A stretch of 64,000 nucleotides of DNA from Verticillium longisporum (taxonomy: Eukaryota; Ascomycota; Sordariomycetes; Glomerellales; Plectosphaerellaceae): contig JAETXT010000001.1 of the NCBI GenBank assembly GCA_019188255.1, forward strand, positions 8,556,001 through 8,620,000, in the 5' to 3' direction. The translations under genes were made by a program, and so were the position numbers. The notes under the pieces are model-generated. The model made no database searches, had not been told where the DNA came from, and saw only the letters and a program-made list of their open reading frames with translations. Positions 47,777 through 58,036 of the stretch are shown here, piece after piece; the first letter of the stretch is position 1; every line of letters starts with the position of its first letter.

Positions 47777-48237
47777 AGTATTATATAATAAGTACGGGTC
47801 GAATAACTAGCTATAGATAAACCCTATATTAGAAGATCTAGGGTTATTAATAAGATAAGGCTTATTAAAGCTAGGTTACGTAATAGGATTATTAGGAAAT
47901 AATAATCTAGGATTAAGGATTACTATTTTACTTAGATTACTGTAAGCTATAATCTAATATAAGAGGATTATAATATAATAGTAAGCTATCTAATATAAGC
48001 TTATTACTTAATATAATAAGGATAAGATAGTAGGTATATAAGGACGGATATTCTAGACTTATAGATATATTCCTTCTCACGATAGTAATTAATCTAAGTC
48101 TTACTTTATATCTATTATAACGAGTACGTAACGCCTTACGATACTATATTATCTTAGAGTTATAACCTAAGCTTCTATAAATAGTAACCCTAACCCTCTA
48201 ATAGTATTCCCCCTTCGGAAGCTACTAGGTCGTAATA
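47777..48237 (+). repeat. 3' LTR of the Gypsy element
   Basis: Direct repeat of 37639-38101, preceded by a purine run (AAAGGAGGAG, about 47769-47778) that fits a polypurine tract just before the LTR. Shared landmarks include CGGGTCGAATAAC and CCCCCTTCGGAAGC. Confidence 0.85.
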
Positions 48238-50702
48238 ACTAAGTCGCCCTAAGCACTAACGTCGAGCGCTATTATGCTTATAATATTGCTTTAGCGTACT
48301 ATATACTTAATATATATATATACTAGACTAATATAATTATAGGGCGCTATAATAGAAGTTAGTACCTCCTCTATTAAGTATAAGTATATAAATATAATAT
48401 ATCCTAGATATATATAATATATATATTAATTATATTAGATATTCGACCCTTATAGCCCTAAGCACGATCTTAATAAGACTCCTAATAAGTTTTTTTCTAA
48501 ATTATAATTATATATTATATATACTAAATATATATAACTAAGAAGCCTAAGAAGGCCGCTACTAAGCCCTAGGCTAGTACTCGCTATAGTACTCGTACTA
48601 ACCCTATTATTATTAATAGTAAATAATATATATATATAATATATATAGAGACTAAATTTTTTTTTATATCTTAATAGATTCTAGCTAACTAATACTTAAC
48701 TATAATTAAGTATTTATTACTTTATAGTATATATTTAATATATATAGGGGATTATTTTTTCTTTACTTTAATATAATTTTAGGTTAGCCCTATTAATATA
48801 ATAATATTTACGAAATATATATAATATATACCTTATATATACGAATATAATATATAATATTATTATCCTACTCTTCTCTCTCTATTTAAAGACGATATTA
48901 TTATAAAATTATAATTTAGTATTATAATTCTAATACTTCCTCTATTTCTTAAAGCTTCTACTTCTCTTATTCTAATATATATCGTAATATCTAAAGCTCT
49001 AGTATTATATCTATATTTTCCTCCCTTAGCTATTAGTTTCTTAATATATTACTAGTATATCGTTATAGTATTAATAGTAAACTTAGTAATAGTTAGTAGC
49101 GAGCATATACTATAGATATATCCTATATATACTATATATATAGATAGCTAGTACTCACTACACTGAGGTCGGCGGTCATTAGTCCGACCTATATAGCTAT
49201 ATTTATCCTAAACCCTAGTAGGGCCCTAATTCCTATAGAGGGTCTTTAAGTATCTAAAGTAAACCCTTATTTAGGGTAGAATATAGAAGGTTATATATTA
49301 TAGTTCTTACGTATAAATATATAGATATCTAATATATATAACCTAGGATAATAGTATATACTTAATATATATATAATATATCTATAATATATATACTTAC
49401 TAAGTCTCTCTTAATATACTTAATTAATTAACCTCTATATATAAAGTTATCCTTATTATAATAAGGCTTCTTAATATTCTAGGACCTCTAGATTATAGTA
49501 AACTAAGCCTCTATTTTAATAATTTATTTAGCTCTTATTAACTTAGGCTACCTCTAGGGCGTTCTATCTTCGCTTCGGAGATATTAGAGTCGAGACTTAA
49601 ATAAAACCCTATTATAGTCTAATATATATTAAATATATATAAAGCGTATATATTTATAATATTTTATATTAATATAATATAAAGAGATATATTAAATATA
49701 TTTATATTAAGGATCTATATTAATTAGCTAGAGATTAATTATTTAAAGCTTTTTATAATTAAATTTTAAATAAAAGCTAACCTAAAATATAGTTAATATA
49801 TACTTAATATATATAGAATATATCCCTATTATCTATCTTATATTATATATTATTATATTCGCTTACTCTTAAATTATATATTCTATTTAAGACTTAAATA
49901 AAATAAAATAGAGGATTCCTCTTATTAATATATAAAAATAAAGTAGAATACTTAAGTAATCTTAGATTTCTTAAATAATAATTAAAGGTCCTATATTCTA
50001 GAGCTTTATATTAATAAATCGAATTAAATCTTAAAAAGATTAATAAAAATATAATAAATATCCTATATATCTTTACTATTCCTAAGCCTATTATTATAAA
50101 GCTCGCCTTTAAACTAAGCGAGTCTTTATAAATAATAATAGAGGTATTTTCGTTTTCGAGTATTTATATATCCTTTATATATATTTAATATATACTAAGT
50201 ATATATACGATACTACTTACCCTAGAAACCTATTTTCTATTTAAGAATTTATTATACTTATAAACTATTTCTAATATATTTAGGAGACGACGATTCTAAG
50301 GATAGGCTTAAGCTTTTAGCGATTCTTCTATTTCTAATTACTAATTAGCGTATATTTAGTATATCCTCTATATATAACTAAGTCTTATTACTTCGATTAT
50401 CTTTAACCTTATCCTAGTTTTCCTTAAACTCTTAATTATTCTAGTATAGTATATTATAGAGGTCTTCTATTTCTTCTTTATAGAGGCTAGATTAAGAGTT
50501 TATATTAAGCGAGGTCGTCGTTATACTTATACTAAGTATATATAAAGAATTTTATTATATTAAGAAGTTCCTTTTTTTTTCACTCTCGTATATACTTAGC
50601 TTATACTTAGGATATATTGCCTTTATACTCGCTTAAACTACCTTTTCCAGGTCGTATTATGCTTAATGCATAGGGCCCGTGTACCTTGAATTATGCATGC
50701 CA
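48238..50702. other. RIP-degraded AT-rich right arm of the outer element
   Basis: AT-rich with no usable open frame. The same TATATA(C/T)TTAATATATA-type strings seen in the left arm recur here (near 48300, 48730, 49355, 49800, 50190). A less altered patch at about 49150-49280 keeps some GC. No protein remnant could be identified. Confidence 0.6.
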
Positions 50703-50771
50703 TTCCCCCCCCGAGGTTTCTCCGAATTAGGGGGGATGAACTTGAGACTCATCCCTGTGAGCTGCATCCCG
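50703..50771 (-). repeat. Right terminal inverted repeat of the outer element
   Basis: Read on the minus strand it begins CAGGGATGAGTCTCAAGTTC (from 50757) and continues through AATTCGGAGAAACCTCGG, matching the left end. GC content returns to normal immediately outside. Confidence 0.8.
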
Positions 50772-50780
50772 GGCCTGAAC

Positions 50781-51084
50781 AACCAGAAAAGCCATGACTC
50801 GCGACCACCAGGGGGTTAACGAGGTCTCGCCCACCCCGCAATGGTGCGGTCTGAAGTCCGCTCAGCTTATATAGAGGGTCTGCCCATCTGCGACGCGGGC
50901 AGAACTGCTATCCCTTTGCCGGTGTTCCCCCCGCCGCCTGTTCGTCCTGCTTTCTTCTCCATCCGATCAACCCCAGCTTTCGGTCTTCTGCCCGTCTGGG
51001 GAGAACTTTAGGCCTCTGCATAACCTTTTCTTCTGTTCTCCATCTTTGCCTCCGGCCGGCCGCTAAGCCGCTAAGCCGTTCAGG
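50781..51084 (+). promoter_or_regulatory. Promoter and leader of the Zn2Cys6 factor gene
   Basis: Only about 300 bases separate the transposon block from the start codon at 51085. A TATATA string at 50870-50875 is a possible core promoter element. The rest is GC-rich leader with C/T-rich patches. Confidence 0.45.
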
Positions 51085-53454
51085 ATGAAGAGGGCGCGGA
51101 TCGAGGAGCCTGTCGTGTCGAGCACCAGTGGACATGGCAGTGGTTCGAGTGCCATTCCCAGCGGCCGGGGCAGCACCTCGGAGCCGCAGGTCCACCAATC
51201 CAAGATCTCTCGGAAGATCCGCGCCTGTGAGTTTTCCATCCCCCCCGCAAGTTCCTTTTCGAGCCGTGATGTGATGATCTGTTCTATGCGGTGGTCCACA
51301 TCTCACGTCTCGCCGCCGCCGATGGCTGCTTGCCTCGGTTCACAGACCCATGTCCAGTCATGCTCATGCCTCTGTTCACCCCCTCTCCCCTCTGCCCACC
51401 CTACCATTGCGGCGCATGGTTCTGATCCATCACAGGTCAACAATGTCAGAATCGCAAAATCAAGTGTGACATTGAGCAGGGGCAGTCGCGATGTGCACGT
51501 TGCACTCGCATGGGACTAGAATGCGTCATAAACAAGAGCCTACAGACCCTCCTCGATGACGAGAATCAGTGGAAGAAGGAGATGGAACAGCAGCTGCGTT
51601 CTCTGCAAGCTGCCATGTCCCAGGTCCAGAGGATGCTCAACATCCCGCCGCCAAATCCGCACCATCAACAGCATCAGCAGCTGCCACAGCTGCCACAGCA
51701 GCAGCAGCAGCAGCAGCAGCACCTACATGACATCCCTTCCGTCGGTAGCGGCGCCACTCACTCATCAGCCTTTGATCATAGCCCAGGTCTTTCAGGCATG
51801 CACGGCAGCCCGGCGGGACCGTCACCGAGCCGGCCGCCCGAAATCACAGCCATGACTCGAGAAAACTCTCCCGAGACTGCTCACCCCCGCATCAAGGAGG
51901 ATCAGGCCATCGTCGACGCCCCGATGGCGAGCCTGTTTGAGGTGACCAAGCTTCGCAACATACGTAGTGATCCCGGGTCACGCGCCGACGCACTCCTCGC
52001 CGCTCGCCGCACGGGCGAGCCAGACTTCATCGCCCAGGGGCGGGTACCCCTCGCCGAAGCCGAGCAGCTGTTTGCCAGGTTCCGCGGGACGCTCAATGCA
52101 TACCTCTGGGGAGGCGTCGCCCTTCTGCACGACAACCTGCTTTCGGCGCGGCAGTCGTCTCCACTGCTCGTGGCCGCCATTCTCGCCGTCACGGCGCTGC
52201 ACGCCCAAGACGAGGGCGTAAGCTTTGACCGGTGCTATCCCGTCTTTCTCGACCTGGCCAGCCAGTGCATGTTCCAGCGGTACCACACGCTCGACGACGT
52301 TCGCGGCCTGTGCATCGGTGCCTTCTGGCTGTCCGACGTCAGCTGGAAGCTATCAGGCCTGGCCGTGCGCATTGCGACGGAGCTCAACCTGCACCAGTTC
52401 TGCGCCAAGGCGCTTCGAGATGAGCCGGATCATGTCGAGAAGGCGAGGCTCTGGTACTTTCTCTACGTATGTGACCATCACTTTAGCATTGCCTACGGGC
52501 GCCCGCCCGTGATACCCGAGGACGTGACCATATCGCGGCACGAGTCCTTCCTGCAGTTGCCGGGCATCAGACAGGCAGACTTTCGCCTGCACAGCCAGGT
52601 GGCCATCTTTGTGATCCTTAGCCGTGCGTACCATACCTTCGGGCCCGACCGCTCGAGACTTGTAGCCAACGACGAGTTTGAGGCACTGCGGCGCTATGAG
52701 TCGGACATGGGCCACTGGCGGCGCATGTGGGAGCCTAGGCTGGGTATGTTCTCTACGCCCCATGAGCAGCTCGTTTGTGCTCTGAAAGCATGCTGACTTG
52801 GTACCAGTCCCGGACCCCAATATTTCGCAGTACCCTGCCAAGGGCGTGAAACTGCACTATCACTTTGCTCGATTACAGATCTTCTCCGTCTGTCTTCGCG
52901 GGCTCACGCCGACGGATCAGTTTCTCATGTCGCCTGAACGGCGGAGTTTCATCGACTCGGCCATCAGCAGTGCCTCGGCGGCGCTGCGGCTCATCCTCAA
53001 CGACCCTGACATGCGGCGGGCCGTCATCGGCGTGCCGCTGTATCTGCTGACGGCCGTGGCCTATGCCGCCATATTCCTCATGAAGGTGCAGTCCGAGTGG
53101 AAGGCGGCCGAGTTCAACATTAGCTTCTCCGAGGTAGTGACACTGATCGAGGCGACGGTCAGCCTGCTCAACGACTCGCAGGCCTGCGTCAGGCACGTGG
53201 CGCACTTCCTCGGCAAGGGGCTCAACACGATGCTGGAGAAGTTCAAGGAGAGGGAGGCCATGCTTCAGGCGCAAGCCCAGCAACAGCACAACGAGCAATT
53301 CGTGCAGCAGCAGGGATGGGCGGCGCAGGATGCGCAGCAGGGCTGGAACAACTGGATGCTCGGCGGCGCACCGGAGGTAGAGCCTTTCGGGATCGGCGCG
53401 GAGTACTACCCGCTGGGGATACTGGACGTGCTGGGCTCGCAGATGCCCGGCTGA
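51085..53454 (+). CDS. Zn2Cys6 fungal transcription factor
   Basis: Three exons (51085-51226, 51436-52743, 52808-53454) with introns of 209 and 64 nt give 698 residues in phase. The first intron splits the first zinc-cluster Cys codon. The cluster is C48-x2-C51-x6-C58-x8-C67-x2-C70-x6-C77, an exact Zn2Cys6 match, followed by a coiled-coil segment (about 88-110) and a Gln/His-rich stretch (about 125-150). The middle homology region includes LWYFLYVCDHHFSIAYGRPPV (about 385-405), common in fungal regulators. The C terminus is Gln-rich. It is a nuclear DNA-binding regulator; targets cannot be read from sequence. It faces away from the transposon block and is not inside the PKS cluster. Confidence 0.93.
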
Positions 53455-54541
53455 GCTGTCGTGAGCGTTCCACGAGACGACGCGGTGGCACGCGTGATGG
53501 CATCACTCATGTCGGATGTACAATTGTGACCAGTATGGGACGATGGAGGCTATTTTTTCGTGGTGGTAATGAGTGGTTCGGAGATGATGCCGCGCTGGGC
53601 AAGATACCAATGGGGAGAATAATGATGATGCCTGCTCGACTACACAACTGCGTGGCAGAAACGAGCACGAGATCTAGCAGATCCCATCGTCCAAACATGA
53701 CGCTTTGTGATATTCACAGCAACCCATACGAGCATGCTGCCCACGTTTCGGCTAAGCGCCACGAGGCCCCAGACGTCGAGAATGAGAATCTGGGGAAAGG
53801 AATGGCTCGACGAATCGGACAGAAGGCCGCCTTCAGATTCGCGGACAGATGACCGTTTCCATGCTCACACGGCACTTGAGAGACGAACCGAAGGGGGCAG
53901 GCATTCTGCTCGTACCAAAGGTAGGCTTCGCTAGGAGGCTCTAGGGGGAGAGGAGCCGGGTGCTGATCCCAGCTTTCCAGGCGCAGTGTTTGGCGTTCGT
54001 CTCCCGTTGCCCCCCAGTTCAGAAGTCTTCTAGCTCGGGTTTTAGGGCGGGGTGGGAGCGGAAGTCAGACCAGGTTCATGACTTGTGTCTCTCTCTACCA
54101 TCATCTGTGACCCAGAGGAACCTACATCCCCACGGGGAGGGGGGTGGGAGCAGCGCCAGAGCAGTGCGAAAGCAACGCTACGCAAAGCTTTGAGAAACGC
54201 GGGGGAAACCGGTCTAGCGGCCCATCCATGGGCAAAGATCGCAAAGACACGAATCTATATCTTTGCACGGTTCTGCTGTCTAGTTCTGGGCATCTTGGAC
54301 TCCTCCTCGCCACTCCATCGACACCATCGCCGGCCGACAATTGAGGATCATCAACGTCGACAGCCAAAACGTGGGGAATCCCTTTCTGCGACTCTGCTAC
54401 CGATTGAGTCGACCCGGTCACCGACTCCCCCTCGTCAATCGTACGACTCGCGCGAGTGCGACGTTCTCCTCTCCATCTTTCAAAAACTCTTCCTCCACAT
54501 CGAGCGACCGATTGAGCCAGATTCATCAACAATCAATCACC
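53455..54541. promoter_or_regulatory. Intergenic region upstream of the Dal5-type transporter
   Basis: About 1.1 kb with overlapping open frames that lack any domain. The distal part is the transcription-factor 3' flank and the proximal part the transporter promoter and leader. No RNA gene is seen. Confidence 0.45.
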
Positions 54542-56148
54542 ATGGCTGCCGACCTCGACAAGGAGCAGGTCTCGGCCAAGGAGCATCAGGCCCCCAACAC
54601 GGGCTCGCTCGACCCTGAGCTTGCTGAGGCCATCCGCAACTTCGTTCCCGGCACGAGCGAGGAGAAGAAGCTCGTCAAGAAGATTGATCTCTTCCTGATG
54701 CCCATGCTCTGGATCATGTACATTCTCAATTACATTGATCGCACGAACATTGTGAGTTTTGCTTCCTCCCTCCCGCTGTTGAGATTTTTTTGAGATTTTT
54801 TTTCGCTGCATTCGTTCGATCACCCCTTTTGCACGGATCACTTCCTGGACCATCCACGCCAACTTTGGGTGTCCCCTTTGCTAACCTGCACAGGGCAATG
54901 CCAAGATCGCGGGAATGGGCGACGACCTGGCGCTGGACGACAATGAGTATGCCTGGGTGCTGTCCATCTTCTTCTTCGGCTACCTCATCTGCGAGATCCT
55001 CCAACATGATCCTCAGCCGCACAGCGCCGAGTATCTTCCTCCCTGGCATCATGTTCATCTGGGGCGGCCTCTGCGCCGCCATGGCCGTCGTCACCAACTA
55101 CGGCGGACTCCTGGGCTTCCGCTTCGTCCTCGGCTGCGTCGAGGCCGGTTTCTTCCCTGGTGTCCTGTACCTGCTGTCGTGCTGGTACACAAAGGCCGAG
55201 CTCGGCAAGCGCTTCGCCATCTTCTACACGGCTGCTGTCCTGTCGGGCGCCTTTGGCGGCCTCCTCGCGGGTGCCATCACCTCGAACCTCGACGGCGCCC
55301 ACGGCATCGCTGGCTGGCGCTGGCTCTTCATCATTGAGGGTGTTGCGACCGTCGGCGTCGCTGTCATGGCCTACTTTGTCCTGCTCGACTACCCCTCGAC
55401 CTCGAAGCGCTTGACGCCCGCGGAGCGGCAAATGGCCCACGTCCGGATCATGGCCGACTCGATCGCCCAGAACGGCGCCTCCAGCAACCGCCTCAGCCAC
55501 TGGCAGGCGTTTGTCGCCGCCGTCTCCGACCCGCGGACCTACATGTTCCTCGTCCTCTTCATGCTCGACGTCGGCGCCGGCACCATCTCGTACTTCATCC
55601 CCACCATCACCGTCACCCTCGGCTACGACACGACGACGGCCCAGTACATGACGGTGCCCGTCTACGCCGTCGCCGCCGTGGTGCTCAACATTGTCGCCTG
55701 GTCGTCGGACCGCCACGTCGAGCGCCGCTTCCACATCGCCGGCGCCCTGGCCCTCGGCTGCGCGTGCGCCATCGTCTGCGCCGCCGTCCAGACGCCCATG
55801 GTCCGCTACGTCATGCTCTGCTTCGTCGCCGCCGGCATCTGGTCCGCCCTGCCGCTGATCCTGTCCTGGACGAGCGGCACCGTCAGCATGCCGCCCGAGA
55901 AGCGCGCCATTGTGCTCGCCATGGTCAACGCCTTTGGCAACTTCTCCTCCGTCTACGGCAGCCGCATCTGGCCCTCGACCGACAGGCCCGCCTACCACGT
56001 CGGCTGGGGCGTCACGGCCGCCTTTCTCGGCAGCGGCATGCTCCTGGCTCTTGTGCTGCCCATCCTCTGCAAACTTGTCGACTGGAAGGGCACCAGGGCT
56101 GAGAGGGAGCTTCTCGAGGGGCGGGCCGAGGACGACGCGTCTGCCTAG
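54542..56148 (+). pseudogene. MFS anion:cation symporter (Dal5/allantoate-permease type), two-base frame break
   Basis: Exon 1 (54542-54751) ends IDRTNI; a 142-nt intron (GTGAGT, GCTAAC, CACAG) leads to exon 2 (54894-56148), which opens GNAKIAGMGDDL. The ACS-family signature (LNYIDRTNIGNAK) and later segments (FRFVLGCVEAGFFPGVLYLLSCWY, WRWLFIIEG, DPRTYMFLVLF) are intact. The frame shifts after GYLICEI, where the family has P-S-N: near 54998-55000 two C seem to be missing, and the frame resumes as SNMILSRTAPSIFLPG. With two bases restored the protein would be about 488 residues, the usual length. Family members import allantoate, nicotinate, pantothenate or similar acids; the substrate here is unknown. 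The break could be decay or a sequence error. Confidence 0.85.
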
Positions 56149-56889
56149 ATTGGACAGCGGGAGGAGGAATTGATGATTTGGGTCTAGTAGGCTTTGTGGG
56201 AGTACATAGTATTTATTTAAATTTGGCTGGAGTCAGGGAGCGGCGTTGTCACAGAGTTTGTCTTGCTCGAAGGATCTTTGCCCACCTTGCCCTTTCTGGT
56301 GAAGAAGCGACAACTGCGCCCGGTTTCTTCTGTCCTTCGGATGATTGGAAAAAGTTGACTAATGCCAAGATCTTGACAGGCGGGGAGGCTAAGGAGATTT
56401 AGGTAAAGCGAGCCGGGCAGACGTGCCGAAGGGGGGTCGTTGGGTCTGGTCAACGCCTTTGTGTGTGTGATGAGTGGTCAGGGTTAGGGACAATGGGCGT
56501 TGCGGGTTCTGCACCTGGGTTCCGTACCGGGATCTACGATGCGTGGCGTTCTTTGTTTTCATGGTCGTCGTAGTTCGAGAGACATCATATGACCGTTTGG
56601 CTTGTTGAGTGATTGTTGTCTTGCAGGCCACTGTTTGGGCCTTGGTTGAAATTGGAGGTGCTGCCTCATCGTGTTTCGATATGGTTCTTTGCTTCTGGAG
56701 GGATAGCTTCTCTTTTTGCGAGCCTCTTCACCAAAGTATCGTCTCAGTGATAAAACCAAGTTGCTGTCGTTGGTAGACCTCTTCTTGTTGTGATAAACAC
56801 TTCACTTCACTTTACTCCTCTTCATGACTTACCTGCTGGTCCAGTAAGCTCATTTCGTTATCGGGTTCGAATTATACTTCAAGCACATC
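56149..56889. other. Intergenic, no gene seen
   Basis: About 740 bases of mixed composition after the transporter stop. Short open frames on both strands have no recognisable content. Confidence 0.5.
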
Positions 56890-57414
56890 ATGTTCCAACC
56901 TTTCCGCTCAATCTGCGACTCAATGAGCGAGTTGAGCGTTGACGGCGACGTCCCGATCCGTGGCCTTCCTCCGTCCAAGCTTGTCTCATTGGAAGGCTGC
57001 ATCAGACGCAGCAAGCCCGAACCAGAAGCGAGGCGAAAAAGGCAAGCCGAGGCAAGAGACGAAGACCTTACCCGGAAGCACGTCCGCTTTGACCTTGCGC
57101 AAATCCATCTCATCGAATCACATAAGGATCTGTGTCCAGTCCAGGAATCCCCGCCGCTCGACTCTTCGGACCCCGTCACGGACCTCAACCGCAAGTCGGG
57201 TCGATCCAGCTCGCCTCAGGATGGTATCACTAGCATTGACTACATGGGAATAGTTCAGCAGGCTCTCTTGGAAGTGGACCGGCCGCTGCTTGAGCTGCCC
57301 TCTGGTCTTGGAAATAGGGCTGAAGTCCTGCGGAATGTCCGGCGTGAGAGGAGCGTGGGCGACACTGAGGATCGTCAATCATTATCTCTACTGGTATGCC
57401 CAGGCGCGCGCTGA
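56890..57414 (+). CDS. Hypothetical 174-residue protein
   Basis: I do not recognise this frame. It is polar and charged, with a Lys/Arg/Glu-rich stretch (about 40-65), no signal peptide and no membrane segment, and may be largely disordered. RKHVRFDL (about 63-70) resembles the RVxF docking motif for protein phosphatase 1, which also occurs by chance. A possible donor (CTG/GTATGC, about 57391) near the end could splice into a further exon I cannot place. Support is limited to length and composition. Confidence 0.3.
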   Translation: MFQPFRSICDSMSELSVDGDVPIRGLPPSKLVSLEGCIRRSKPEPEARRKRQAEARDEDLTRKHVRFDLAQIHLIESHKDLCPVQESPPLDSSDPVTDLNRKSGRSSSPQDGITSIDYMGIVQQALLEVDRPLLELPSGLGNRAEVLRNVRRERSVGDTEDRQSLSLLVCPGAR

Positions 57415-58036
57415 TCTTGGGCGGGAGGATACGGAATACGGTCGATTTTGTCGTGAAAAGGTGCTTGCCGATGGTCTGAACAAGGGCGAGGGGTCCAGCG
57501 AATGAAGAGGTTGCTGGCCGTCTGCTGGAAGCAAGTGGCCGGACAATGGATGGGAATTGCGTGAGAAGAGAGCGTCCGGGCATGACGTTCCAGACGACGC
57601 GTCATCGGAGGATCTTAACTCTGCATCCGCGGCACCTTGAATCCAAATGGAATCTCATCTAGTCACTTAGGGATAGTGGACCGGGGTTCATGCTCTCAAT
57701 CTTTGACCTAGCAAGCCTCATCATGACGACCGGTGACCGCCATGGGCATTGATCACGTTGGACGTGCGTATTGAGAAAGAAATTATGCGTGAGAACAGCC
57801 AACCATTCGTTTCTGTATGAGCTAGCGCTGATGATACATGCACCCAGACCGCCACAACTCTCAACTCGTTTGCTTTGGTTCGGCTGGTGAACGAGTGATA
57901 CCGGCGCACAACCTTGGCAGATGCACCGGCCCGTCGTTTTGATTTCTGCCTTTAAGAGGGGAAATCCCACAAACTTGAGCCTCGAGAAGCTTTTTTTGAA
58001 GAGGCTTTTTGAAGAGGCAACCTCACGAGACAAGTA
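57415..58036. other. Intergenic, upstream of the P450 pseudogene
   Basis: No supportable gene. Near 57985-58020 there is a short direct repeat (GAAGCTTTTTTTGAAGAGGC then TTTTTGAAGAGGC). The proximal part would be the old P450 promoter. Confidence 0.45.

Larger units (their letters stand above)
37639..48237 (+). mobile_element. Ty3/Gypsy chromovirus LTR retrotransposon, RIP-inactivated, with two nested transposons
   Basis: Two LTR copies (about 463 and 461 bp) bound the element, and 5-bp flanks ACTAG (left) and ACTAA (right) fit a target duplication altered by one G-to-A change. Without the two insertions the element is about 6.9 kb. Plus-strand reading through stops shows the usual order: a gag-like region with a mutated zinc knuckle (about 38200-39070), protease region, reverse transcriptase with FGLTNA (about 40680-41400), RNase H (about 41600-41990), integrase interrupted by both insertions (about 43860-44740 onward) and a chromodomain-like KYEVERIIDYR segment (about 46950). 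Most stops are TAG/TAA where Gln or Trp is expected, as RIP produces. It cannot make functional proteins. Confidence 0.88.
36059..50771. mobile_element. Mutator-like element block with 9-bp target duplication, RIP-degraded
   Basis: The 14,713-bp AT-rich block is bounded by GGCCTGAAC at 36050-36058 and again at 50772-50780 in direct orientation. The ends are inverted repeats of about 65 bp (36073-36125 against 50703-50757), each separated from the 9-mer by exactly 14 weakly matching bases. A 9-bp duplication with long inverted termini is the Mutator-like pattern. Removing the nested Gypsy leaves about 4.1 kb, a plausible size for such an element. No transposase can be read because RIP has introduced stops in all frames. 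The inner CAGGG(G/A)TGAG would also suit a hAT terminus, but the 8-bp flanks there match at only five positions. Confidence 0.6.

Noticed and set aside
36126..50702. Centromere or mitochondrial DNA as explanation of the AT-rich block
   Set aside because: The block is bounded by inverted repeats with a target duplication and contains a readable mutated Gypsy element with LTRs; no mitochondrial genes or tRNAs are present.
36065..50765. hAT classification of the outer element with 8-bp duplication
   Set aside because: The 8-mers next to the CAGGG core (ACAGCTGA and TGAGCTGC) agree at only five positions, whereas the 9-mer further out is perfect and symmetric. Kept only as an alternative.
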